Shown piece by piece: positions 41,587 to 50,543 of a stretch of 50,543 nt of DNA. How positions within the stretch are numbered: position 1 is the stretch's first letter; each line of letters starts with the position of its first letter. Made by a program: the position numbers and the translations under genes. The notes below the pieces were generated by a model that searched no databases, was not told the DNA's origin, and worked only from the letters and a program-made list of their open reading frames with translations. Origin of the DNA: Chondrus crispus (Eukaryota; Rhodophyta; Florideophyceae; Gigartinales; Gigartinaceae). The DNA lies in assembly GCF_000350225.1 (NCBI RefSeq), contig NW_005179378.1, positions 1-50,543 of the forward strand. Reading direction: 5' to 3'.

Positions 41587-43893
41587 ATGTCAACAAGCGC
41601 ACCCGGGGACGTCGGTCCCGGGGCGAGTAGAAGCGGAGCGGCACGAGCGTCGAGGATCCTGCGAGGTCCTCGCACCCGGAGCCAGGCCAATACGGCCACG
41701 GACCCCGGAGATCAAGAATCCCCTACGGGGATAGCCGCCGACAAGACTGACCTCGACGAGAAGTTGGAGAGGATGAGCAGCGAAATTCGCGAAGAAGCGA
41801 AGAAAAATCTCGAGGCCGAATTAGGCCTCGTGCAGAAGCAACTTGAGTTGCAAAGTTCCGAGTTCCACACGGCGTTGGAAGAGCTGACCGTGCGCGTGGA
41901 ACTCGTCGAGAAAAATAATGGCGACGGGACCGACGGCATCGATCCGGAGATCCTCGCCTCATTGAGGCTTTGGGTCAAAGACGCCAGGGGCGATGCAAAT
42001 CAAGCGCTAGAGTCCTTAGGCCAGTTCCGAACCAGCATTGCCGACAAGTTCGATCGCGACGCTCAACGTCTCAAGGACCTTGAGCAGGCCGCGGATCAAG
42101 CTCCGCAAGGATCGGACGACGAGCCGCTCCCTTCGGGTAGAGAGGGCGACCGTTGGTCGAAGAAGGACAAGCCCGCTCGTCAGCGGAGCTCCAAGTCGAA
42201 GCCCTCGAAGAAGGACAAGCGACGTACAAGCAAGGGTCACTGTAGTGACGATCCGGAGAACCGCGACTCACAGTCGGAGTCGCTTGGTCCCTCCTAAGAT
42301 GGTGACGGCGGGTCGTCGAACAATTCGGGCGATTCCGAGCGCCGTTCAGAAGAAGGAAACGGAATTTCGTCAAGCAAGAAAATTTCCTCCCGACGAGGCG
42401 GAGTCACTTCGTCCGCCTCGCAGAGAGACAAGGAGGCGGAGCCCGAAGATGTCGCAACGCGGCGCGGGCCGCGATGGGAGGAGTTGGAGGAGCTGAATCC
42501 GACCAACTACCTCTTCAAGAAATTACTTTCGTACCGAACGTACCGCTTGCGGAACCTGCAGACATATTTGTCAAGTTCCCGGCGGACCGCCGTGCGAAAA
42601 ATCAGGAGAGATATTCCGCCTAAGGTGAAGAAGGATAACACGTTCACAGGTGAGGACGGGGTCCTTGTGTTGGATTTTTTGGCAAAATTAGTTCAAGAGT
42701 TTGATACTCAAGAAATAAACGAGGAGCAAGCGATCCGCTTGTTGCCCGAATTTCTAAGCGGCATCGACCTGAGACAGTACACTTCGGTGTCTCAGACGGC
42801 CGGGTCCCACCACGGAAAGGTATCCGTTTGGCCGGAGGCCGTACAGTGGTTTTTGAGGAGTTTTGCAACCGACGAGGCGATTCGTCAAGCCGTGCTCGCT
42901 TTGCGAGAAGTTCAGCAAAGACCGTCTGAAGACGAGATAGAATTTTATATCCGTCTGACAGACGCGAGCAATCGATGTGGAAACGTATATTCGATGGAAG
43001 AACAAATGACGATGTTTATTGAAGGACTCGATTCGAGTATCAAGCCGATAGTATCTCAATACCGACAAGACAACCGGGACGTTTCGTTTTTAAGACTAGT
43101 TAATTATGCGAAGGCGCATGGCTGGGCGAGCCGCGCTAAGGACAAGAAGACCAAGAAGGTCACGATTCAGACGCCGTCGACAATTAGGGCGGGTAAGAAG
43201 CCGAGGGCTTCTTATCCCGGTCGCAAAAGTCACGCCGCCGTCCATTTAGCGGAGTCCATTTCCGCGTCAGATGAGCGCCGTGCGCATGGAAGTAGAGAAA
43301 ATCACTACGAAGGAGCGTTAGTAGCCGAAGGCGAGTTCATTGAGCCATCGGAGGGCTACGGACACGAGGACTACGGGGACAGCGGGTCGTCAACTTTACC
43401 GACGCCTGCATACACGACGGAGTCGTTTTCAGAGCCTACGGATCCCGTGATGATGTTTCGGGGGCGCGGCCACACACCGGCGCCGCGCATTCCGATGGAA
43501 GACAAGGGTATGACGTTTCGAAGGCCAGGCTGGACAGGAAGGCCGCAAAGTCAAGGAAGGCCGCCGGCCCTTGGAGGGCCTAGGCCGCAATATCCCGTCA
43601 AAACGCACGGACTAGTGTGCTATCATTGCTATGAAAAGGGGCACGCCGCGCCAACGTGCATTCTTTCCCTCCGGGAAATGCACCGAGTTTTGGCAAATTA
43701 TGAGGCGTTGTCTCCGATGGAGAGGTTAGGGATACCATCGACGAGTTATCTGAAGGTCAAGAACTGGTTCGATTCGCAGACGGCGAGCACGCCGAGTGCT
43801 TCAACACCGAGGTCGAACCAACCTTTCAGAGGGCCCGCCGCGGGCCCCGCGTCGTCGGATGTGAGAAGGATCCCGCAGCGGCAGGAAAACTAG
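41587..43893 (+). pseudogene. gag: Gag, family 2 copy C (one nonsense codon, mosaic)
   Basis: ATG 41587 (MSTSAPGDVGPGASRSGAAR) to TAG 43891-43893, broken by TAA at 42295-42297. Domains are as in copy B: a coiled-coil-like N-terminal segment, a K/S-rich linker, a capsid-like domain (FTGEDGVLVLDFLAKLVQEF), a basic stretch and the knuckle CYHCYEKGHAAPTC. The first roughly 280 residues are only about two thirds identical to copy B. From RRGPRWEELEELNP (about 42465) onward the two are nearly identical, so the copy is a recombinant. Confidence 0.87.
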
Positions 43894-45248
43894 AGAGGGG
43901 AATCTCGCATGAGTCGCGAGAGGCACAGGGTCGACGTACTGTGCCCGGGGCTCAGCCCCGTTCCCCGTCTCTAAGGGAAAAATCAGGCCTCGAGGAGGAG
44001 GTTGTTGGATTGGTGGATAAGCCCAAAGGGCCAGCTCAAGTCAAGAAAATTTTGAGTCGAGCCCGAGATCATCCGCTGGAAGAAGTTCGAAGACCCTGGT
44101 ACAGGGTTAAGCGAAGGGAGTGTCCCGAGAAGATTTTGGTTCTTGCGCGAAAAAACTACAAAGTTTACGCGGACATTGGACCAACAGTCGGATTGATGAG
44201 CCGGGTGTTGTCTGTTTTAGACACCGGCGCGGGACCAAACCTTGTGCGAAAATCGGAACTCCCAGCTGGAATGGAATCTCTAGTGTCCTACGGACCGACC
44301 CAAGACATTGGCGACGTGAACAATAGGCCACTCCGGACTCTCGGCACCATTAGAATGCCTGTGAGGCTTGGAAAATTTGTGGCCGCAGCCGAGTTTATTG
44401 AATGCGAAAAACTAGCCGTCCCGCTAATTCTAGGCGCGGACTACTGTGACCGGTTTGTGGAAGCAATTTATCCAAGGAAGAAAATGGTTGAGTTGGCAGA
44501 TTTCTCGGAGGTCCCGATAGTTAGGCGGTTCTCGACGAGAAAAGGGAAGAAGAATCTCGTCCCGGGAGAGGACGAGAATGATGGAAAGGTGGAGCGAATT
44601 TCCCCTAAGGTAAAAGTGGCAAGAGCCACAACTATCGAGCCAGGGACGCAACGCGTTGTGGAATGCACCCCGAAGAGGGCGGGCTTGGTTGTGGTTCAGC
44701 CGTACTCGTCGTTGTACGAAAGGCACGGGCTGACGTGCACAAATGGTGTTGTTCAGGTCGAGCCTGACCGGCCATTTCGTTTACTCGTTGCGAATTTTAG
44801 GACGTACCCTGTAAGGGTGCAAAAAGGCCTAGTGGTGGCAGAATTATTACCGCACCCGAGAGCCGCGCTCGAGAGCAAAACTACCATTGGTGAAGTTCTC
44901 GGAATTCAAGAAAGGAAGAAGGAAAATTTTCCTAATTCCACCAAGACGCCTACGGGCGAGGCAAGATGCGAACCGTCGGATCAAGATCGCGAGGACCAGC
45001 AAGGAGAACGGGAGGAAAGGCTCTCCGCGACGGCAACTACGACGCCAGAGCGGCAGATTGAGCCTCCTCCGCCGGACGTGGAGGAACTCGACCTGAGCCA
45101 CGTGCCGGACCGGCTGCGCGAGCGGTTCCGTCGGATGTTGAAGAAGTATTCAAGGATGTGGGATGTGACGCTTTGCGAAATTAATACCACAGTCCATCGG
45201 ATTGAACTGGCCCTGGATACAAGGCCAATTGCACAAGCTCCTTACTAA
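43764..45248 (+). pseudogene. pol: Protease and linker to RT, family 2 copy C
   Basis: Frame in -1 relative to gag, open from at least 43764 and overlapping the gag end. Protease active site VLDTGAGPNLVRKSELP at about 44213-44265, intact as in copy A. Then ILGADYCDRFVEAIYPRKK, the long acidic linker and the RT start. TAA at 45246-45248 (GCTCCTTACTAAGCC) replaces CGA of copies A and B (CATCGAGCC and TACCGAGCC), so RT is cut off from protease. Confidence 0.86.
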
Positions 45249-46625
45249 GCCGGTCCAAAGGCTCGGGAGGTCGAGGACGCAGAAGTACAGAAGATGTTAG
45301 AAGCAGGAGTCATCGAACCGGCGCAGTCAGAATGGGCGTCGCCCGTTTTATTAGTGCCGAAGCCGGACGGATCAATGCGCTTTTGCGTAGACTATCGCCG
45401 GTTAAACGCGGTAACGGTAAAGGACACGTACCCTTTTCCGCGCATGAATGAGTGCCTGGACTCGCTTGGTGACACCAAGGTTTTCTCCGCGTTGGACGCG
45501 ATCTCGGGATATTGGCAGATGCCTATCCCTGAGCGCGACCGCGACAAGACCGCATTTTCGTGTCACTCAGGACTGTATCGCTTCCCAAGAATGCCCTTCG
45601 GGCTCACTAACGCGCCAGCGACGTTTCAGAGAGCAATGGATATCCTGCCCTCTCCGTTCCGTTGAAAGTGCTGTTTGGTGTATCTGGACGACATAATAAT
45701 TTTTAGCAAGTCGTGGGAGGAGCACATCGTGCACGTGGATGAAAAAATTTCTGTATTGGAGAAGGCAGGTGTGAAGCTCAAGCTTCGCAAGTGCGAATTT
45801 TTCGTCGAAAAGATCAAGTACCTGGGCCATGTCGTTCGGCCAGGTACATTGCAAGTTGATGCCGCGCGAACCGTCGCATTGGAACAAGTGAGGTACCCTC
45901 AAACGCAGACCCAGCTCAGGAGCTTCTTGGGACTTTGTAATGTCTACCGCCGATTCGTTCCGCATTATGCGACAATCGCGCATCCGCTCAATCAACTGTT
46001 GAAGAAGGGACAACCGGTCCAGTTGGAAGGATTCGACGAACCGTGCGAAAAAGCTTTTCACAAGCTCAAAGACGCTATCTTGGCGCCACTGGTGTCGGCG
46101 CTGCCGAAGAAGAACCTACCATACTCGGTAGACACCGATGCAAGCGACTATCAAATCGGCGCTGCATTATTTCAAACGCATCCGGATGCGCAACGTAAAC
46201 CCATCGGGTTCTTTTCAAGAACGTTAGCCGCAGCCGAGAGAAACTATTCTGTATCAGAAAAAGAATGTCTAGCAGTAATTTGGGCCGTACAGACTCTAAG
46301 ACCATATCTATACAGCGAGCACTTCATTGTGCATACCGACCATGCCTCATTGAGGTGGTTGATGAACGTAACCGACCCCAGCGGGAGATTAATCCGATGG
46401 AGGCTCCGCCTCTCGGAATTCGATTTCGAAATCAAGTACAAAAAGGGCAAGGCGAATAGTCAAGCTGATGCCCTGTCAAGATTACGGACCGCAGGAGAAA
46501 CCGTCGACGAAATCGACGACGAAATTCCATGCTTTATGGCCGAACCGGCCGACGGTACAGTGCAGGACGAGGACAGTTCTGACGCGTTAGACGACATCCT
46601 TGCTCTTGAGGGGGGCTGCCTCTGA
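45249..46625 (+). pseudogene. pol: Reverse transcriptase and RNase H, family 2 copy C
   Basis: RT fingers and palm (MLEAGVIEPAQSEWASPVLL, RFCVDYRRLNAV, SALDAISGYWQMP, MPFGLTNAPATFQ), TGA at 45663-45665, then VYLDDIIIFS, thumb and RNase H (VDTDASDYQIGAALF, SEKECLAVIWAV, VHTDHASLRWL). The TGA replaces the TGG of copy A and is identical in copy B. The frame ends at TGA 46623-46625, within the shortened G run also shared with copy B. Confidence 0.9.
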
Positions 46626-47293
46626 TCGCCTCGATCAATTCTGTCACTCCGGAGGAGCTCATTCGCGAGCAAGCCGTCGAACCCTTCTGCAACCGCATCA
46701 AGGAAGAAATGGACGCCGGAAAGGTGAGAACGTTCAGCATGGAGACCGAGGAACTCGAAGGAACTCTATGCCGTAACGCGGCGGAGTTCGTACAAGTGGT
46801 GATACCACAATCGTTAAGGGACTGCGTCCTAGGGTTAAGCCATTACGCAAAATTGGCAGGCCACCCGGGAGGCAGGAAACTTTACAAGACTTTGAGAAGA
46901 TATTTTTATTGGCCTACGATGCCCCTAGACTGCTATACAGTCACGAAGAATTGCGCCGCATATGCGCGGGAAAGGGCGAAGTTAGGAAGAAACACGAAGG
47001 AAATGAAGCTGTTCACGCCCAAAGCTCCGCTGGAGTTTGTCGCCATCGACATCCTCGGCGAGCTAACTACAACTAAACGAGGAAATCGGTATATTCTCGT
47101 GATCAGCGATCGATACTCGAAACTGGTACGAACCGTACCGTTGAAGAAGATATCAGCTGCGCACATCGCACAAGCCTTCGTTCACCATTGGGTATTCGTG
47201 TACGAACCGCCGGTCAAGCTCCTGTCCGACAATGTAACACAGTTCACGGCCCGGATCTTTCAGAACGTCTGCCGAATTCTCGGCATACGCAAT
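46626..47293 (+). pseudogene. pol: Integrase, truncated in the core, family 2 copy C
   Basis: From about 46709 the frame encodes the HHCC-like region (HYAKLAGHPGG ... NCAAYARER) and the first two catalytic acidic motifs (AIDILGE, LLSDNVTQF). It then stops matching at RILGIRN (47293), just before the NGQVERFNR segment with the catalytic glutamate. The following codons belong to the inserted DNA. The sequence is virtually the same as copy B up to the break. Confidence 0.88.
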
Positions 47294-47334
47294 CACTGCG
47301 GAGGCAAAGTACTAGGAACAACAATACTTGTAGT

Positions 47335-48110
47335 ATTCCGAAACATTAAAGTAATATCGTGTCATGATATATGTAATGTTTTTGGACGATACGTTTTTGG
47401 GATACCAGAATAGTATTGTCCGGACAACAATACATCAGCATTCCAGGAATGATAATAAAACGTCCGTGTACGATGAAAACATCAGAATTCGGGTACCACT
47501 TGCATCAGCCGTGAACAATAGATATAATGTCATTGTAAACATTAAAACATCAACAATGGACGTTACTTATAATGTGTTATTGAAACACTGTACGTAGCGT
47601 ATGTGAACATTATAGGCACTGTCTGTGGAAACGATAAATGAATCATTTCAGCACACTATATATAATAATATTAGATGGCACTAAATGCAACGTTCAGAAA
47701 CGTTAAATATAATGTTTCTTGAAACACTTTAAACATTGTCCAACGACAATATAAAATATTCATTAATTGTATTATTACTTATATCGTACAGAAACGTGAA
47801 ATATAACGTTCGAATAAACACTGGTAATGTTGTCCAACGACAATATATATTAGTAATATTTTGAATTATTACTTTCATCGTTCTGTGCACGTTACATGTA
47901 ATATGTCGGAATAGCAATAAACGTATCGTTCGTGAACACTATAATCGTGGTTTTCAGAAGTAATACTTATATTGGTTTTGGATGGTAGTTGATACTTGTT
48001 CTGAGACGACAATATAATGTTGCTGGACGACATTTGTAGTGTTTAGGAATTGGTAATGTAATGTTTTGGGGACTACATTTGCAATGGTTGTAAAGCACTA
48101 AATTAAATGT
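47335..48110. repeat. Degenerate subterminal repeats in AT-rich DNA
   Basis: Two longer related units occur at 47690-47755 and 47784-47850. Each has a GTTCAGAAACGTTAAATATA-like start (ACAGAAACGTGAAATATAAC in the second) and ends with TGTCCAACGACAATATA. Shorter relatives such as GAAACATTAAAG (47340), TGTCCGGACAACAATA (47417), GAAACGATAAATG (47628) and ACGACAATATAATGTTG (48006) are scattered around. Several contain short palindromes (ATTGTC/GACAAT). No gene is supported here. Confidence 0.55.
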
Positions 48111-48468
48111 AAGGAATGATAACGGAATCGCTGCCTGACGACACTGTTGATGGATGTGAAAACAAGCGTTTCATAGGCCAGTACCTACATGTATTATCAA
48201 TATTGATGCAGCTGCAACAGACACAACAGTTGTGTCTGTCGATGATCGTCTTCGTCATGCCTGAGGATGTTTTTCATCGACATGGCTGCGGATAGTCGTC
48301 TTCGTCCTGCCGCAGATGGCGGTTTTTGGGGGGTAGAGCCTGTTAGCTGTGCCCCTGAAATTCGCAGCACTTTCAGGTTGTTGACTTTTGCCGGCGGTTG
48401 GTCCCTCTGTTTCGTGACACTAGGAGGATCATATCACGTGCGGGATAGTTGTGAAGTTTCGTTAGTAT

Positions 48469-48690
48469 CTCACTGTGAATCGTGTCGCCTGCGGTGATGG
48501 TAACTCACTGTGGATCGTGTCGCCTGCGGTGATGGTAACTCAATGTGGATCGTGTCGCCTGCGGTGATGGTAACTCACTGTGGATCGTGTCGCCTGCGGT
48601 GATGGTAGCTCACTGTGGATCGTGTCGCCTGCGGTGATGGTAGCTCACTGTGGATCGTGTTGCCTGCTGTGATGGAAGCTCAATGTTGAT
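48469..48690. repeat. 35-bp tandem repeat, six copies plus a partial
   Basis: Unit CTCACTGTGGATCGTGTCGC followed by CTGCGGTGATGGTAA. Six head-to-tail copies at 48469-48678 with one to a few substitutions each, then a decayed seventh (CTCAATGTTGAT). There are no spacers, so this is not a CRISPR array. The length is not a multiple of three and no open frame spans it. Confidence 0.92.
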
Positions 48691-49057
48691 AGCACATTGC
48701 GGATCTCATCCACTGGGAGGGTGGCGGCACTACGGCGTTGGTATCACGCTGCTCATGGATGTTTTGGGCTTAAGGTCAGCTCAAAGGATGAGTGCAACGT
48801 ACTTATAGGGATTCGTGAATACATTTGGAGCTCGAATGTATCCTCAAGCGCTATAAACGTGAGCCGGTTGTGACCTAAATTGGGTTCTTACGACGAAACG
48901 GATGATGCTGCACCAATAAAACGTCATTTCCGTTTTGTCCATGGGATGAACACGTAAAGCACAGCACAGGTGTACAGCAACTCGAGTTGGAAGCCAATGA
49001 CCTGCAAAATATGTTTACAGAATTTCAGTCAGCCAATTAGCAGGTGTGATTCACGCA

Positions 49058-49111
49058 TGTAATCCAGGCTGATATCAGACTGTTGACAGTCTGGTATCAG
49101 CCTGGATTACA
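49058..49111. repeat. 25-bp inverted repeat (hairpin) with a 4-base loop
   Basis: Arms TGTAATCCAGGCTGATATCA... (49058-49082) and 49087-49111 are exact reverse complements except for one A/G difference that still allows a G-T pair, with loop TTGA. A further partial match, AGTCTGGTAT, lies at 49131-49140. It lies about 85 bp upstream of the ORF at 49194. Confidence 0.85.
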
Positions 49112-49193
49112 TTCACATTCATGAAATACGAGTCTGGTATGAGGTGGCTCCAATTGCACTCTCATCCGATGTCTTCCTCGCTTCTAACAGCTA

Positions 49194-50111
49194 ATGAAGA
49201 AAAGAATTCGGAAGCGACGGAACATGTTCCAGCTCGGGAGTCGGGGCAGAAGGGGTCGCATTGCGTACGACGATCGGTGGGGAGAACATCATGAGGAGAC
49301 ATTTCATCTGGCAGATACATCCGCTCCCTCAACACACAGTGCTGATGGAACGACACAAAACTGTACGGGTGCCGAGAAAGGTTGCGATGAAATCCGAGGA
49401 GCGGGTGCAGCGGAAACAAAAGAAGAAGAAATGGCAGAGGCGGAGGATAGAGATCATAAAGATGTGTGTTTTGAGACTATAGAGGGGTTCAGAACCCCTA
49501 TGGTCCACGAAATGCAGTTCGCAGATGAAATTCCAGTCGCGGAGATGCATGAAACGAATGGGCAAGACATGGGTGGCATGGTAGATATGGTACTTGAACA
49601 CGTGAGGGGTACGACAAATGAACTGGTGGTCGGGCTCAGTGCACAGGACGAGGAAGATGAAATGCATCATGATATAGGACTGCAGTTGGATGTTGCGGAG
49701 ATCCGTCGTGGATGGAAGAAGCTTAGCGTGTGGCAAAATATAATGGCTGTTTTACTTGTGTCCGGGACCGTTCGGTACTCTAAGTCTGGTTATAACATCT
49801 TTCGGAGCTGTTTCAACCACCTTCTAAAGAAATACGAGCCGGGGGGGAAATTGTTTCCTGACTACTCTACGGTTTATCGGACTCTGTCCCCTTTGCTTAG
49901 AGAGTGGGGTTTTGTGATGAGCATGGAATGCGAGGCGATTTTAGATACTTCGAAATCGGGCTCCAGACACTCTTCAGTCACTGCAGGGAGTTGGGCCAGT
50001 TTCAAGCCGTTTCAAAGTCATATTGCCATCATCTTGGTCTTTGATGGACTTGGCGTGCCGCGAGACATGGAATGTACTGAAAGGCGCTGCGAAAGACTCC
50101 ATCTCTCCTAG
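49194..50111 (+). CDS. Unrecognised protein, possible transposase N-terminal part
   Basis: A 305-codon frame from ATG 49194. The first 100 residues are basic, then strongly acidic (E/D-rich). Residues about 175-265 look like a folded helical domain (LSVWQNIMAVLLVSGTVRYS, SGYNIFRSCFNHLLKKYEPG, FPDYSTVYRTLSPLLREWGF). The pattern of an R-Y-S/T-x-x-x-Y helix followed by a Y-S-T-V-x-R-T-L segment is reminiscent of helix-turn-helix parts of some eukaryotic DNA-transposon proteins, but no family was recognised. After about 49945 a second frame (+1) is also open and carries on past this stop, so the end at 50111 is probably a frameshift, an intron boundary or decay. The start is uncertain. Confidence 0.45.
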   Translation: MKKRIRKRRNMFQLGSRGRRGRIAYDDRWGEHHEETFHLADTSAPSTHSADGTTQNCTGAEKGCDEIRGAGAAETKEEEMAEAEDRDHKDVCFETIEGFRTPMVHEMQFADEIPVAEMHETNGQDMGGMVDMVLEHVRGTTNELVVGLSAQDEEDEMHHDIGLQLDVAEIRRGWKKLSVWQNIMAVLLVSGTVRYSKSGYNIFRSCFNHLLKKYEPGGKLFPDYSTVYRTLSPLLREWGFVMSMECEAILDTSKSGSRHSSVTAGSWASFKPFQSHIAIILVFDGLGVPRDMECTERRCERLHLS

Positions 50112-50543
50112 CTCGGGAGCTCTGTTCTCCACTATCGAAAGCGTTCCCATGGTTCGAAATAGAGATCTCATTCTGGACATCGCTCGTAACGTCCTTCCCA
50201 GCACCGGCGACGAAACCGCGCCCTCCTGCCCATTGCTCACTGCGTACAGGGGAGATGGAGGAGTGGTCACCTTGCACTTGCGGAAGGAACCGCCATTTCC
50301 GCATGAAGTATTGTGCACTCTGGATATGTGTAGCGGAGCAGATCCAAGATGTTTCAAATTGACGTTCAGGGTTGTCACAACCTCTCTCGTAGTGTCATGG
50401 AGAGACGGACCACCCCTGACCGAAGTGTCGAGGTCGGAGTTACGTTACGGAACATGGAAGGGATTTCGGCGGCCAACAACGGACCTGTGGCGCGCTGGTG
50501 ACATTAGCACAGTTCTACATATCAGTTCAGCGGTTTTTATGAG
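49945..50543 (+). CDS. Continuation of the unrecognised protein in the +1 frame, open at the window edge
   Basis: This frame is without stops from 49945 to the last base, about 199 codons. It overlaps the end of the previous ORF by 167 bases. Its translation from about 50060 (CRETWNVLKGAAKDS ... LILDIARNVLPSTGD ... FPHEVLCTLDMCSG ... FKLTFRVVTTSLVVSW ... RYGTWKGF) has a normal globular composition. It reads better than the ECTERRCERLHLS end of the other frame, so it is likely the true continuation. No domain was recognised. Splicing or a 1-bp error near 49945-50060 would join the two. Confidence 0.5.
   Translation, partial: MLRNRAPDTLQSLQGVGPVSSRFKVILPSSWSLMDLACRETWNVLKGAAKDSISPSSGALFSTIESVPMVRNRDLILDIARNVLPSTGDETAPSCPLLTAYRGDGGVVTLHLRKEPPFPHEVLCTLDMCSGADPRCFKLTFRVVTTSLVVSWRDGPPLTEVSRSELRYGTWKGFRRPTTDLWRAGDISTVLHISSAVFM

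Larger units (their letters stand above)
40276..47293 (+). mobile_element. Family 2 Ty3/gypsy element, copy C (3'-truncated)
   Basis: 5' LTR, duplicated primer-binding site, gag, protease, RT, RNase H and two thirds of integrase, then an abrupt end at 47293 in the integrase core. There a sequence starting CACTGCGG begins. From the middle of gag onward it is almost identical to copy B. The LTR and first 280 codons of gag are from a more distant subfamily. Confidence 0.9.
47294..50543. mobile_element. Putative DNA transposon (one end), inserted in the integrase of copy C
   Basis: Unrelated DNA begins at 47294 with CACTGCGGAGGC, directly after the AAT that ends the family 2 match. CACTA/CACTG is the terminal motif of CMC (EnSpm/CACTA) elements. 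The next kilobase is AT-rich with degenerate subterminal repeats, and further in are a tandem array, a strong hairpin and an unrecognised coding region. The other end, its inverted terminus and the target duplication lie outside the window, so the class is inferred only. A deletion junction with ordinary host DNA is the alternative. Confidence 0.45.

Noticed and set aside
48469..48690. CRISPR-like array
   Set aside because: The 35-bp units are head to tail without spacers, and the surrounding DNA is eukaryotic.

Overview
The window is eukaryotic DNA made almost entirely of nested, mostly broken Ty3/gypsy-type LTR retrotransposons. No rRNA, tRNA, CRISPR array, operon or clearly recognisable host gene is visible. 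The moderate GC content, the near absence of host genes and two chromodomain-bearing Ty3/gypsy families would fit a large repeat-rich algal genome, for example a multicellular red alga. That placement is a weak inference.

Two element families recur. Family 1 has LTRs of about 640-700 bp with termini TGTAGCATAA...TTATGCTACA and a hairpin-rich U3. It is represented by (i) a minus-strand 5' end at 1-1996 whose gag is open to the window edge, (ii) a plus-strand 5' half (LTR, gag, protease, RT) at 14211-19955, and (iii) a minus-strand 3' half (RT, RNase H, integrase, chromodomain, an antisense-ORF module, LTR) at 40275-32189. Family 2 has LTRs of about 930-1100 bp with termini TGTAGTGCAAT...ATTGCACTACA. 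It is represented by copy A (+, 3500-14210, 5'-truncated), copy B (-, 32188-19956, nearly full length) and copy C (+, 40276-47293, 3'-truncated). Each family encodes Gag with a CX2CX4HX4C knuckle, a retropepsin-like domain, RT, RNase H, integrase and a C-terminal chromodomain. Pol lies in the -1 frame relative to gag. Both families share the same primer-binding site. Family 2 carries about 4 kb of apparently non-coding DNA between pol and the 3' LTR.

The arrangement records several events. The plus-strand and minus-strand halves of family 1 each abut a family 2 LTR at the same 5-bp sequence, GTCGG. They look like the two ends of one insertion that now face each other across a 12-kb stretch holding copy B. 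Inverted family 2 LTRs sit at both ends of the reversed block (19956-20889 and 40276-41369), which suggests an inversion by LTR-LTR recombination, although the two halves overlap by about 640 bp of diverged RT. Copies B and C share identical inactivating lesions in pol, and C has a swapped gag 5' part and LTR.

The least explained part is 32889-37310, a 4.4-kb module between the family 1 pol and its 3' LTR. It holds a long ORF on the opposite strand (about 940 codons, two in-frame TAGs, a coiled coil) and is flanked by copies of the pol 3' end. At the right end (47294-50543) the integrase of copy C is cut by unrelated AT-rich DNA. This starts with CACTG, has subterminal repeats, a 35-bp tandem array and a 25-bp perfect-type hairpin, and ends in an unrecognised ORF running off the window. 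It is probably one end of a DNA transposon. A 341-codon proline/serine-rich ORF at 2046-3071 is the only candidate non-transposon gene. The 100-N run at 13563-13662 is an assembly gap.
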